Of a stretch of 64,000 bases of DNA, positions 46,001 to 56,132 are shown one piece after another; within the stretch, counting starts at the first letter, position 1; the number at the start of each line of letters is the position of its first letter. The notes beneath the pieces are model-generated. The model did not search any database. It worked only from the letters and a program-made list of their open reading frames with translations, and was not told the origin of the DNA. Source of the DNA: Carposina sasakii (Eukaryota > Arthropoda > Insecta > Lepidoptera > Carposinidae); assembly GCA_014607495.2 (NCBI GenBank), contig CP053150.1, forward strand, positions 6,034,495-6,098,494, in the 5' to 3' direction. The translations under genes and the position numbers were made by a program.

Positions 46001-49000
46001 GGAGTTGGAGAAGAGCGCGGGCAGCGAGCACAAGGGCAGCGAGGGCGCCAAGCCGCGCGGATACTCGTGGTGGAGCTGGCGCCGCGGGAACCCGCACGCC
46101 ATCACCGACGATAAGAGGTACCCATACGGATTATATCATCTTTACCTAAATAGCCGCGTGGTGCCGGCAGAGTAGAGTTTGTACCACCCCATGCCTGCCC
46201 GTGGGTATCGTACGCAGAGCAGTAAATTGCCTTTTCTACGCCCTGTGCGAGCGTCTATAACTGCGCTCTATTTAGTCCTGCCCAGAGTCTACGCCCTGTG
46301 CCTGGGCACCGGTGGCACCGCCCTATTTACGGCACTGATCGTACGAGGCAATTAAGGGTTTCCGGGAGGCGGGCAGCAGCGCCTCCCGTGCTGACAACAT
46401 ATTCCGAAAATCACACTGCGGTCACCAACTCGCCTGCCCAGCGTGGTGACTATGGGCAAAACCTCCCTGTGGCAGTAGCCTTGTGGCGTGCCCTAGGGGA
46501 GGCCTACGTCCAGCAGTGGACTGCAATAGGCTGAAGACGACGACAACATATACTTCACTCATGTCATCATTCGACGCCGTAATGCTATTTATTCGTTCAC
46601 TCACATACTTACCTACATAATTAAACAATCACAGACGGCTATGTTCCTAAATTGAATTAGACATAACTGCAGGATCACGAAGGAGTTTATACAACCACCT
46701 TGAGCATAACGCGGTCAGATATTAAAGATCAGTGACAAGTTGCTAGCAATTTTACGCGAATTATATTGTAATTTGCCCTACACAATAAACTAGACTATGT
46801 GTCGTCCTTACAAAAGGCTATTTTAAACGCCACAAATTCCTACAAAATTTTTAATATCGGCGGTATTATTTAGCGAAGGGGGAACGTTTGTCTGCGGCCT
46901 TGCTTGGTTTAATGCTCTAAGTTTAAGCATAACTAGATTGTGTTTTGAATTGGCCAATAGACAAACCGAAGCATCGCTTTGTATTAAGTTTGGTAGGTTG
47001 TCATAATTATCATTACCTCTGTTAACAGCCACGAAAAGTCACCCACCAAAGAGGACGCCCCGAAGGAGTTGTCACCACAGACTGAGACTAACCCGGATGA
47101 GAAGCCAAAAGACGCCACAATAGACGAAGTAGACAAACAGACTGAAGTACAAATAGCAACTAGCGATGCCACCGAAGAGGTCAAGACTGAAGAAGTCGTA
47201 GTGCAGATAGAAACCGTCACGGTCGAGGAAAATATAGTTCCTGTCATTGTGTCGGAGAGTAAACAAATTAACCAACAAGGTAATTATATTTCGGGTTCTT
47301 CATTTAATAAGCCAAACATTTATTTAGCTGTTAGCAGTCCACTGCTGGACGTAGGCTTCCCCCAGGGCACGCCACAAGGATGATATCCGTTGATGCCAGG
47401 GTGGTTATTGCTCATAGTCAATACGCTGGGTTGGTGACCGCAGTGTGATTTTCGGACTATGTTATGAACACAGGAGGCGCTGCTACGCTACCCACCTCCC
47501 GGAATCGCCTCTCACGATACCCACGGACAGACATGGCACCACCCCATTATTCTAATTCTAATCTGCTGATATCACACGGAATGCATGCTTGGTAACGGAA
47601 CATTAATTCGTTACTAATCGAAAGATTGATAGAAGGAAAGGTGCTCGAAAAGTGACGACGATAAAGGCTCAACCTACACCACTTATAAAGGGCTGATTAT
47701 GTGAATTCTTCTCTAAGTGAATTAACTGTTTTCAGTAGAGCTGGAGCACAGTTCCTCTGACTCGGACGGAGACGGCGGCCGGCCTTCCCGACGGTACTCT
47801 AGCTTTAGGAAGACGCTGAGACTCTCTTCTGACCAAATTGTAAGTTTGTCATAAATTATTATTTTATCTTCCTAAAGTTAGATCTGCTCATACAAAATTG
47901 GTTGAATATCAAGATGAGAAAGCAGTCAACCAACCACCAGCGGGGATTTTGTTCGATGTTTGAAACATTTGCAAAAGGCCCGCTGGGCCCGCACCTAAAA
48001 AACTACCTGAAGAACGAGCGCGAGGCGTCTTCCCGCACACTCACACGCTCACTTTGCTACTGCAAGTTACGTAATAGCCCTGCCGGATTGTGATACCTTT
48101 TGCTAGTTGCTACATACATACATACATACATAAAAATCACGCCTCTTTCCCGGAGGGGTAGGGGTAGTTGTCAGCTATGGCGTTATATTTTAGCTGAGTT
48201 TAAACCGTTATATTTTATGATTCGTAATTATTTCCGTGGTATAGAAAAAGTTGAACCTGCGCGTGGGCATGAACGAGATGGTGTTCAGTGTGACGACCGC
48301 GTACCAGGGCACGACACGCTGCAAGTGTAACGTGTTCCGCTGGAGGCACGACGACAAGATCGTCATCTCCGACATCGATGGCACCATCACCAAGTCAGTA
48401 CAGTCCAGTTCATACCTTCGCGTTCATAATGTGTCTTTCTCAAAATATCCCTTCCCTAGAGTGGGCGTTTTTCCACTAGACGACACGGCAATGACACGAC
48501 TGCGACATTTCATCATCTAATATAGCGGGCTGTGTCGTGGTTGTGTCCTCTAATGGAAAAATATGCAATGACATTGAATGTGGTCATAGGTACGAATAGT
48601 AACAAGCACTATCATCCATAGAAACTATGCGGTGAAACGCACTCTACCTAATGCCCACAATGTCAACAACTAACAGTATAATAATATAAAAGTACCTATA
48701 TTTTAACTGAGGAGGCCTGAGTATAGCAGTGAACTTCTCATTACTGAAATGGTGATGATGTTGTACCTATATATTGCAGTGAATGTAGACCTCTATTAGA
48801 GAACCTATCTCACTCTTTATAATAAATAGCGGACGCCCGCGACTCCGTCCGCGTGGACTGCAGAAAAGACAGAAGAAATTCAGAAGGCGCCATCTGTTGC
48901 AGACTTATGGAACGTACGATTAATAACAACAACCAACGTTGATGATCAGTTTTTTATTAATTATTAGTTATTAAGACCATTAATTTAAATAATAACTATC

Positions 49001-52000
49001 CTATCATCTAAGTTGGACCAAATTACATACGAGTATATATGCCAATTTTCATGAATATCAGTTGACTCGTTTTTGAGTTTATTCGGAACATACACAGTGA
49101 CACGGATTTTTTATATATTTAATAAATTAAATTCGACCAAACAAAATCCGTTTGTAGTTTTTGCATGAATCCATTTTCGCAAAATTTGCATATTAACCTG
49201 ACGTCAACAAACTACGCCATTACTAATACCGGGTGTTTTTTCGTGGCCACCCTTAATGAAGGGTACGTACTCTATACATCAAATAAAGTAAGTTTATGCC
49301 AAAAAAAATGCTGGGAAATAATGTAATTTTTTTTGAAAAAAAAAAATTAAATTTCTTGATCGGGCGAAATTTATAGTGTCCAGTGTTTATGCTAGTTTTA
49401 TCATAGATTCAATTATTTTTCGTGAAAAAATCTTAATACGCGCGTCTATGTGCATTTATGCAGAAAAACGCAGTCTATTTACTCAATTTTGGACGCTAAT
49501 ATCTTGGGAACCAGACACTTCCCAGGTATGCTTCCATGGAGAAAAATTATCGTGATGATGAGGAGATTCCGTAGTTTTCGGGAACGTTGACGACCAAAAA
49601 TCACCCTGTATTGGCGCAAAAGGCAAACTTTTACAATTGCATTTACGACAATATACAACATGCGCAAACGTCAAATCTGACATTGTTCTCTAAACTTTTC
49701 TCTCTTTATTATAAAGACATTTTTTTCCGCTCCAAATCTGAAATTCAAATTGTATCGAGTCCCCTTGTTTTAAGGTCTGATGTTTTGGGCCACATCTTCC
49801 CACTGGTGGGCAAGGACTGGGCCCAGTCTGGCGTCGCACAGCTGTTCACCAAGATCAAGAATAACGGTTATCAATTGTTGTATCTGTCTGCTCGAGCTAT
49901 TGGGCAAGCCAGGGTAAGTGCTTAACAACATACATACATCAGGTATACACGGATCTGTTCACAAAATCTGGTATCCAGAACTCCCCAAGGCGATATCCTA
50001 TAGCCACGTTACGCATAGTTTACAGTGACAAGTTGCTAGCTCATCGCCTGAGAGAATGTCCCTGAGTTTCTTAGTTGACTCTTACCACATGCACGGAAGG
50101 ATATGCAGCTGACGTATTCTAGTGAAGCCACGCATAGGACAATGGTTAATAACTTAGTTTTATTACAAAAACAAGAAGATTTAAATACCTATCGATTTAT
50201 TGACATTTAGCTTTAAATATATATACGTATATTTTACATTACATTATGTATTTTGTGTACAATCGATTTACGGAAATCTCTATGACGACATAATATTATG
50301 ATGTATCAGATCACGAATATTACACAGTTGTGCTAATAGTAGACAACAAATATGAACGATATTGATAAATTACGGTAATTTTTCACGCAAATATATAGCT
50401 TTTCTATTTATTTAGTTTGTTTATAGTATAATATTTATTACGGGTTTTTATCAATCAGTTTGCATTTGGCGTTTTTACGATTACACAAAAATAAGGTATA
50501 AGGAGTATAAGGTTGGTTTGGTATTTGATATTTATTACTGTGGTAGATACAACAAGGAAAATAATTAATTTAAATGAGAATTAAGCTATTATAAAAACTA
50601 TTTATTATCCCATTCAGAGAATTCTGCTTTGACTCGTGTGTGACGTAAAAAGCCTTGTTATTTTTAAACATAAATCATCATTTAAAATACAATAGTAAAT
50701 GCAAGTTCATACAGTCTTAATGAAGTAGTACCTTTAAGTTTTATTCGAATGCAGTAAGGTTCAAAATATATCTATTATGTTTTAATTTTAATTGCTTATG
50801 GCATATAATATTGTATGAGTTTTTCCGTGAAACCATAGTTTATATCTCATTTGCATATTACAATACATGCTTGTGGGTCATTTATTTTTAGCTGATTACG
50901 GTACACAAGTAACAATTTTCAATCTGTCTTCCATTTACAACGTAATTTGCCAATATGTTACGTCTAACATCTTCTTCTACCTATATAATAAAAAATGAAT
51001 CGTGAAAGGGCATTACATATACCGGTGCAAAGCCGGGGCGGATCCCTAGTTCCTTATAAACGTGATTGTTCGTTCTAACATTCCTCATTTAAACGTGATC
51101 GTTATTTCTAACGTTCCTGATTCAAACGTGATGTATCTTGCCAGGTAACCCGCGAATACCTGCGATCTATCCGCCAAGGCGAGCTTAGTCTCCCCGACGG
51201 GCCCCTACTATTGAACCCTACGTCGTTGCTGCGAGCGTTCCATCGAGAAGTCATCGAGAAGAAACCCGAAGAGTTCAAGATACAATGCCTGGCTGACATA
51301 AAGGCGCTTTTCCCGCAAGGATCCAATCCGTTTTACGCCGGATATGGAAATAGAGTGAACGTTAGTAGGAATTATGATAATATGTTTAAAATAAGAAGCT
51401 ATTGTTTAAAATAAATAAAACAAAAGAAATCTTGCTAAATCATGTAGTTAAAGTTTAATTAATCAAATTACAACACTATTCAATTACAACATAATATAGC
51501 GTGCATGAAATCGCAAGTATATGTTACAGGTACTTGGCTAAAATTAGCAAATTTTAATAAAATATTTTCCTACATTATTTCAGGATGTTTGCGCATACCA
51601 AGCCGTCGGCATTCCTATAGTGAGAATATTCACAATTAACTACAAGGGTGAACTTAAACATGAACTGACACAGACATTCCAATCTACGTAAGTATCGGCT
51701 GTTACCCATATCCTATTGCCTTAGAACTAAACGTACACGCTTGCCTACACACTCATGTTAACTAACACCTGTACGCGTTGTGAGTACATGATTATGTTTC
51801 TATTTCAGTTACCACGTGCAAAGTGACATGGTCGATGATTTCTTCCCGGCAATGAAGCGTGATAATAGCGTTAAAAATGCTCTCGAAGTTAGTTAGGGAG
51901 TTGTATTGTTTATTTTAATGTTACATGTGCGATTGCCGGGTCATCTCTTGCGGTAAGCCGTATGGCATGACTTGACGCTTGGTCACAAGCTAAGGCCTCA

Positions 52001-53498
52001 TTTTAAACTCATCGCTAACCCGCTACATGTGAGACTTGAGATTAAATGTCGCTCATGTCTCTTGGTACTGTACTGGATAACTATCATCGCCATGTCATTA
52101 CAGTGAAAAACATACATTTTTCTGTACAATCGTAACGTTTTAGCACAACTGTCTTCGTCTCTTTCATTGTGGTATTCGGTGTGGCTTTAGCTAAAACTTC
52201 TTTTCTTAATTGACTATAACAATGTCTTACCATTATTACCCTTAACTCAAATTGAACTCTAATATTTATAGGCTATTAAAATAACTGTGGCGTGCCATGA
52301 TGTATAGTTTCTTAAACTAATTGGTGTTGGTTTCACTCACGCTAAGATAAGTCCTCTTTTGGGATCTATAACTATCTGCACTGTATTCATCTTCCAAGTC
52401 ATTAAGCAGAATCACAATTAGTTAGAGTAATATAAATTTAACCAAAATCTTTAAAAAATACACGCGGGTCATACAAAAATCTGTCGAATCAGATGCAAAT
52501 TGGGAATGAAAAAGCACAATATGAAATGTAATAGATAAAGCTATTTGTTTTAGGGCACATTTTTAATGGACAGATAGTTCTAACTGATGATGATGACGTT
52601 GTCTCTCCCTAAAACTCGATCAAGATAGAGACAGCATCAAGTATCCTTCAAATAGATTTATCTGACCATTGGAAAAGTCGACCATTAGAAACACAAATCA
52701 TTACTAGGCTTGTATTAGACTAAAGATAGCGTCATTATAGTCGCTTCCGGCAGTCACACTTAAACTTAACGTAAAATTAGTCCTACCTGTACTTTTCTCT
52801 CTCAGCCATTTGTGTTAAGAACGGAGAGAGATAGACCTGACTTAGATTAGGTTTAAGTGTGATTACCGGAATCGACCTTATTGTTGCACACATTAAATTA
52901 TTAATCTACAGTTAAGAACGTTTAGTTTCATTGTGTCCAAGAAATGGACCAGAACAAGAAAGGAACCCCAGAAATGCATTTCCCAACTTGTATTATCTAT
53001 CTCATCATGATTTTGTCAGATTAGTTTGACTTCCGTATAGTAACGCCCTGATGATTCCTAAGGGTAAAGACACATGGACTGCAATTCAACTGCAAGTCGA
53101 CTGCAAAATTGCAGTTCCGATGTAGTTTGAATGCAGTTATGAAACTGCAAGCCAACTGCACGTTGCGTACAGTTTGATTGCAGTTGGTGTGCAGAACACG
53201 GCACGTTACGTTACGTTGCTTGGCTTGCAGTTGAACTGCAGTCCGTGTGTCTTTACCCTAATGCAATTCAATAATTTTGCGCACCCTGGAACTTACGACA
53301 TTGGATATAATGCGATTAAACCGTGTATCTAACGGTGTAACCAATCCGTGCAGGTACAGCCACATGTCCGTGCTAGTGGACCAAGTATTCCCGCCGGCGC
53401 TCTGCGAGCCGAGCGACGAGTTCTCGCACACCGTGTACTGGCGCGAGCCGCTGCCCAGCGTCGACTTGCCTACCGTCGCACCGCTTCTGACTAGGTAA
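34050..53498 (+). CDS. Lpin: Lipin (phosphatidate phosphatase), isoform with the conserved C-terminal tail
   Basis: Lipin dephosphorylates phosphatidate to diacylglycerol (Mg-dependent) at the ER and also acts in the nucleus. Exons: 34050-34352, 37426-37658, 38182-38664, 39038-39133, 40765-41126, 42976-43114, 43708-43936, 45990-46117, 47029-47279, 47736-47839, 48245-48393, 49775-49913, 51145-51360, 51584-51687 and 53354-53498. Phases are consistent; 988 residues if started at ATG 34164. ATG 34173 (MNYIG) matches the conserved lipin start, so the true start is one of these two. The N-LIP domain shows [32 protein letters not shown] and [15 protein letters not shown] polybasic stretch ([18 protein letters not shown], exon 3) is a likely nuclear localisation signal. 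The C-LIP domain shows [11 protein letters not shown] (catalytic DxDxT), [12 protein letters not shown] (LxxIL region, last residue F), [14 protein letters not shown] and YWREPLP. Weakest is the 5' part of exon 43708, whose acceptor TTACAAG is my choice. Confidence 0.93.
35015..35075 (-). mobile_element. tRNA-derived SINE tail fragment
   Basis: AAAATTATTAATAAAGAAAT and GGAAAAAATTCCTCACCCGG match the tail side of the copies at 32515 and 32826. The tRNA head is lost. Confidence 0.55.
35588..35677. ncRNA. miRNA-sized hairpin in lipin intron 2 (candidate only)
   Basis: Arms 35588-35628 and 35637-35677 (41 nt each) are reverse complements at 37 of 41 positions with an 8-nt loop. The 90-nt length and scattered mismatches fit a pre-miRNA, but a tiny MITE would look the same. 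I do not recognise a known miRNA seed, and the flanks show no clear target duplication. Confidence 0.3.
39428..39950 (+). mobile_element. hAT MITE with perfect 8-bp duplication (523 bp)
   Basis: The ends CAGGGGCGGCTCGT and, inverted, CAGAGGCGGCTTGT are flanked by identical CTCTACCT (39420-39427 and 39951-39958). The interior contains GGAGCGCGATCGCTAGCG and GGCCTATGTCGGTATGTCTC. A second, inverted copy is at 57401-57891. It lies in the lipin intron between exons 39038-39133 and 40765-41126. Confidence 0.85.
41247..41389. mobile_element. PIF/Harbinger-like MITE (143 bp)
   Basis: TIRs GGCTGCCTGTCCA and, inverted, GGCCGTCTGCCCA continue into matching CGGAGAAACGGAGAA-type arms and ACCAATAG...CTATTGGT. 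Flanked by TAA on both sides (41244-41246 and 41390-41392), the 3-bp duplication of PIF/Harbinger. Lies in lipin intron sequence 120 bp after an exon. Confidence 0.7.
41414..42200 (-). mobile_element. Helitron fragment retaining helicase C-terminus (787 bp)
   Basis: On the - strand it starts TCTATACTATAGAGTTTG at 42200 and ends in GGCAACAGCTAG at 41414, with a GC-rich hairpin (CGCGGACGAAGTCGCGGGC) just before it. Both ends fit lepidopteran Helitrons. Between about 41690 and 41510 a - strand frame reads [20 protein letters not shown] and [11 protein letters not shown], the last two motifs of the Pif1-type helicase domain of Helitron Rep/Hel proteins. Frame breaks and the small size mean it is inactive. 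A direct duplication of about 95 bp (41690-41785 and 41819-41908) lies inside. Confidence 0.8.
43150..43400 (-). mobile_element. SINE/LINE-tail family copy in lipin intron
   Basis: Inverted copy with GCAGTCCACTGCTGGACGTA, AGGCCTCCCCCAGAGCACGC and CACCTCCCGGAAACCC. It begins about 35 bp downstream of the exon ending at 43114. Confidence 0.7.
44228..45690. other. Lipin intron sequence with minor repeats
   Basis: No exon is seen. 44945-45130 has widespread lepidopteran repeat pieces (CTGTCTGTCCGTCCC, GGAACCCGCCTCGGCTTCGC, GCGGCCGCTAAT). The remainder is unremarkable AT-rich intron. Confidence 0.35.
45699..45847. mobile_element. hAT MITE with perfect 8-bp duplication (149 bp)
   Basis: Ends CAGTGCCGTAAA and, inverted, CAGTGACGTAAA, flanked by identical CGTAAACG (45691-45698 and 45848-45855). 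The interior contains CTACGCCCTGTGCCTGGGCA. A shorter relative is at 46215-46337. Confidence 0.85.
45848..45978 (+). repeat. Degenerate tandem repeat of a CCGTAACGTAAACGTATAG-like unit
   Basis: Variants of GTATAGCCGTAACGTAAAC repeat about 5-6 times with small indels and stop 12 bp before the lipin exon at 45990. The target duplication of the neighbouring hAT element (CGTAAACG) equals part of this unit. Confidence 0.7.
46148..46545 (+). mobile_element. SINE/LINE-tail family copy, interrupted
   Basis: Reads GCCGGCAGAGTAGAGTTTGT ... TTGTGGCGTGCCCTAGGGGA and ends GCAGTGGACTGCAATAGGCT. In frame the end gives [16 protein letters not shown] and a stop, like the end of a LINE ORF2, so the family may be a LINE-derived SINE. 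It is split by the hAT MITE at 46215-46337. Confidence 0.65.
46215..46337. mobile_element. hAT MITE nested in the SINE-like copy (123 bp)
   Basis: Starts CAGAGCAGTAAAT and ends ATTTACGGCACTG, flanked by identical ATCGTACG (46207-46214 and 46338-46345). Removing it restores the continuous SINE-like sequence GGGTATCGTACGAGGCAATT. Same family as 45699-45847. Confidence 0.85.
47328..47560 (-). mobile_element. SINE/LINE-tail family copy in lipin intron
   Basis: Inverted, more diverged copy with AGTCCACTGCTGGACGTAGG, GGGCACGCCACAAGG and CACCTCCCGGAATCGCC. It follows the exon ending at 47279. Confidence 0.6.
48455..48560. mobile_element. Small inverted-repeat MITE
   Basis: GGGCGTTTTTCCACTAGACG at the left and, inverted, GCATATTTTTCCATTAGAGG at the right, with GACACGAC-type inner repeats. 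A related sequence sits inside the pogo-like element near 59308-59422. It lies 60 bp after the exon with the lipin DIDGT motif. Confidence 0.5.
48825..48880 (-). mobile_element. Helitron 3' end fragment
   Basis: ATAGCGGACGCCCGCGACTC followed by CGTCCGCGTGGACTGCAG: the inverted hairpin end, with the terminal CTAG changed to ATAG. Confidence 0.4.
49990..50085 (+). repeat. Uninterrupted copy of the repeat that hosts the 28852 Helitron
   Basis: Contains ATATCCTATAGCCACGTTAC, GTGACAAGTTGCTAGCTCAT and CGCCTGAGAGAATG, matching the two flanks of the Helitron at 28852-29513. A partial copy is at 46665-46750. Confidence 0.5.
51809..51896 (+). CDS. Lpin: Alternative lipin terminal exon (short tail)
   Basis: Acceptor TTTCTATTTCAG at 51808. 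The split codon from the exon ending at 51687 (AC/T) stays in frame and reads [19 protein letters not shown], then a lysine/asparagine-containing tail, with stop TAG at 51894-51896. This gives 969 residues from ATG 34164. It aligns with the same lipin segment as the exon at 53354 ([20 protein letters not shown]) but ends before the YWR(D/E)P motif. A possible donor GTTAGT precedes the stop, but that phase does not join the 53354 exon. It is therefore a terminal or mutually exclusive exon. Transcript evidence is needed to call it real. Confidence 0.6.
51897..52730. other. Intron or 3' UTR between the two lipin terminal exons
   Basis: If the 51809 exon is used, this begins its 3' UTR. No canonical AATAAA was noticed close behind the stop. 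No other exon is seen. Confidence 0.3.
52737..52881. mobile_element. PIF/Harbinger-like MITE
   Basis: GTCGCTTCCGGCAGTCACAC and, inverted, GTCGATTCCGGTAATCACAC, followed on both sides by TTAAACTTAA-type sequence. TTA is found on both sides. The interior has a TCTCTCTC/GAGAGAGA pair that can also fold. Confidence 0.55.
53062..53258. mobile_element. PIF/Harbinger-like MITE rich in ACTGCA motifs (197 bp)
   Basis: TIRs GGGTAAAGACACATGGACTG and, inverted, GGGTAAAGACACACGGACTG, flanked by TAA (53059-53061 and 53259-53261). The interior contains about ten ACTGCA/TGCAGT motifs in both orientations. It ends about 95 bp before the last lipin exon. Confidence 0.75.
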
Positions 53499-53720
53499 AC
53501 CTAACCTAACCTGTGGCGTAACGACGGCGGAGCGAGAACCTGCTTGGCTTATCGCAGGAAGATTATGTTCCAGTTTTACAGAGAAGCAGAGATAGCAAAG
53601 CAATTTTTTCAATAGACTGTCTGATTTGGACCTTCTTGGCTTATCGCAGAAAGCTTAGATTACGTTCCAGTTTTACAGCGATGTGAAGATAGCGAAGCTT
53701 TTTTGCCCATAGGAAACCTT
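53499..53720 (+). other. Presumed start of the lipin 3' UTR
   Basis: Follows the stop TAA at 53496-53498. The stop overlaps a possible donor (TAG/GTAAAC), so a further exon cannot be fully excluded. The first clear AATAAA downstream is at 54502-54507. Confidence 0.35.
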
Positions 53721-53723
53721 CAT

Positions 53724-53906
53724 TTAGCGCGTTTGTTAAACGACCTGTAGGCTGATTACGTAACTTGTAGAAGTAGAGCAATTTCAATGCGACAGCGAAA
53801 AGTGTGTGAGAGTGCGCAGGGCTTCAGCTTTGCTACTACTCGTACAAATTAGGTAATAGCCCTACGGATCGGTCTTCATCAGATTGTTTAACAAACGCGC
53901 TAATTG
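53724..53906. mobile_element. Inverted-repeat MITE
   Basis: TTAGCGCGTTTGTTAAACGA at the left and, inverted, TTAGCGCGTTTGTTAAACAA at the right. No coding content. Confidence 0.65.
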
Positions 53907-54119
53907 ATGACATTCTATTGTTGGAAATGTTTCGATAATTGCAAGATTTGCTGTCGCAAAAATTATTACATTGTGTAAGGTTGGCAATAGGGCCTATTAG
54001 TAAACTTCGGTGTGATCGCACCATGGACGCACCGCTTCGGAGTTGTCAAAGGTTTTTAGGTAAAAGTGGAGTAAATATTTATATTTTGGGCTATGTATCT
54101 CTGTCTACGTGTCTTCGTT

Positions 54120-55760
54120 AGTCAGACACGTTCAACTACTTCAGTCTAAGTTCCCTAGCTGAACAGAGGCATATAAGCCCACAGGACATTAACAATGTTG
54201 ACTCCATATTTGCCTATAACTTAATGACGTCACGTACATCGATTTTTAGATAATAGTGAGTGAACTGTTTAGGCTTAGGCATATTATCGGTACCTACATA
54301 CATTCATGCTAAAATAGTAAAGAAAGAATTAAATTGTTTTGGGGTTACCAATTCATCGTTCATTGTATTAGAAACTAGCTATGTAGCCAATTTTAAGAAT
54401 TCTTTGGTTGCCACTAATTGAGATGGTCTGGAATATATGAAATTAACCAAGTTATTCCTCGTGTCTGAAACTTTCATAATAGGCCTATTTCTCACCAGCC
54501 GAATAAATTACAGTAGGTCATATTTTGTGCAATAATGTTAGAGCTTATTCATTTTTATAAGTTTCCGCCACGTTCCCAAACGTGCGTAGTTATAAAATTC
54601 GAAATTATAATTTTGTAATAGATACTTGTATGTGAATGAATTTAGAACGTAGCAATATTGTAATGGTTAATTTTAAGAGATGAGAGGGCGGAAACTGCGT
54701 TGACCAGAAGCTTCGCTTCATCATAATGTTTACGTGTCTATTCGGAATACAGACTACCCTCCCATTGCGGGTATCCACTTTACGCAGTTTCGGCCCTAAA
54801 TTACTATAATTGGACTGTCGTAGTTCCTTATCCATTTTAAAGATATCACCATATAATGCTTCGTTTTATGTCATTCATAGAATTAATAGCCTCTTTGCAA
54901 GAACGATGACATGTTTTATAAACAACAACTTAATGCGATGTCGCGTTGTTCTTGTTAAGAGGTAAAATGTATGTAGTTAGCATTGTATTAGCGCGTAGTA
55001 TGTACGTATTCGGGGCTTGGATGTAGTCTTACGCGTTCTCTATTTTGAATAATCGGCTATTTGGTGTCTATATCATGCTGGGAGTGTGCTTACTCGGATA
55101 AGCCTGAAAACTGTCTCGTGTTGTAACGAAGAGGAAATGAGTCAGAAAATAAATTTAAATATTCTCTTTATTTCGTACCTTATATGTTCTTATAATCGTA
55201 TTTGCTGTAATGTATGTATTGCCTTATTTACCTAAGTATTTGTGTTTGTAGACTGGCCTTGGTGCCCTTTTATAGCATCATGTAATTCTTGCAGAATGCT
55301 AAATTATATAGTGGAAACAATAAAGTCCTCTTAGTTATTGTGAAACTAAATCAGATGTTATTTGGACGTTGGCCGTTCAAACAAGTGACAGTCCATAATT
55401 CAACTCTGTCGAGTTTTATGGCAAAGTATAAAGTGCGGTATGTACAAGCTGTCATTCTACCCATTTCCATCTTTCCAACAAGTTTCTCGTGCCAGATTCG
55501 TCATGGCCTATTTTAGCACTGCATAAGCTCACTCCCACATAAAGTTATTAAAGCTAATTACATAAATAAGCACGGTTTGATAATGCAAATGTAGAAAATA
55601 CAACGCGATATTTATTTATTAAGTTGATCTCATACACAGCTGTTTCCGATGTTGCTATAATAAAAATAGAACATACTTTTGTACTAGTATGTAACTGATA
55701 TTACTACTTAATATTAATTATGACGTTTTCTGTATAACATTTCAGCTAACTCCAGAACCT
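54120..55760. other. Intergenic sequence, nothing recognised
   Basis: AT-rich, with only short ORFs that lack splice context or similarity I recognise. AATAAA at 54502-54507 could serve lipin, but this is a guess. Confidence 0.3.
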
Positions 55761-55764
55761 ATGT

Positions 55765-56132
55765 AGGGTTGCCAACAGACCTGTTTTCCCAGGACATGTC
55801 CTGCTTTTAGGGGTGTCCTGGGTAGTTTTTAAGTATCATCCTGAGTTTTAAAGTCCCGGTACATTACTATCGCTGTCGCCAGATTTTCTAAGAGTGCCGA
55901 CATCGGGCAAATAAGCGTCAGTGGCACCTCTAGAAAGTCTAAAAGAAACAAATACGTAGTCACCGGCACTGAATGTGTTAAAGACCTATGTTTTGACATT
56001 CGCACGCCACTAACTCCCTCCAATCGTATTGTCACTGGGCTCGCACATGTATAGTCCTGGCTTTTAATCGAAATGTCCTGGTATTTCTTCCTCAAATCCT
56101 GGTTTTCAAAGTTTTGAGATGGCACCCATATG
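55765..56132. mobile_element. Possible hAT-like element
   Basis: Left TAGGGTTGCCAACAGACCTG and right end GATGGCACCCATA (inverted TATGGGTGCCATC), with repeated GTCCTGG motifs inside each end. A matching 8-bp duplication was not found. Confidence 0.35.

Noticed and set aside
46298..46534. 78-codon + strand ORF ending [14 protein letters not shown]
   Set aside because: Runs through a MITE into a SINE/LINE tail; only a transposon relic, not a host gene.
49483..49925. 112-codon ORF as an independent gene
   Set aside because: Only the part from 49775 is lipin exon; the upstream part is intron read-through.
54605..54835. 76-codon - strand ORF in the intergenic region
   Set aside because: No motif, splice signal or composition supporting coding function.
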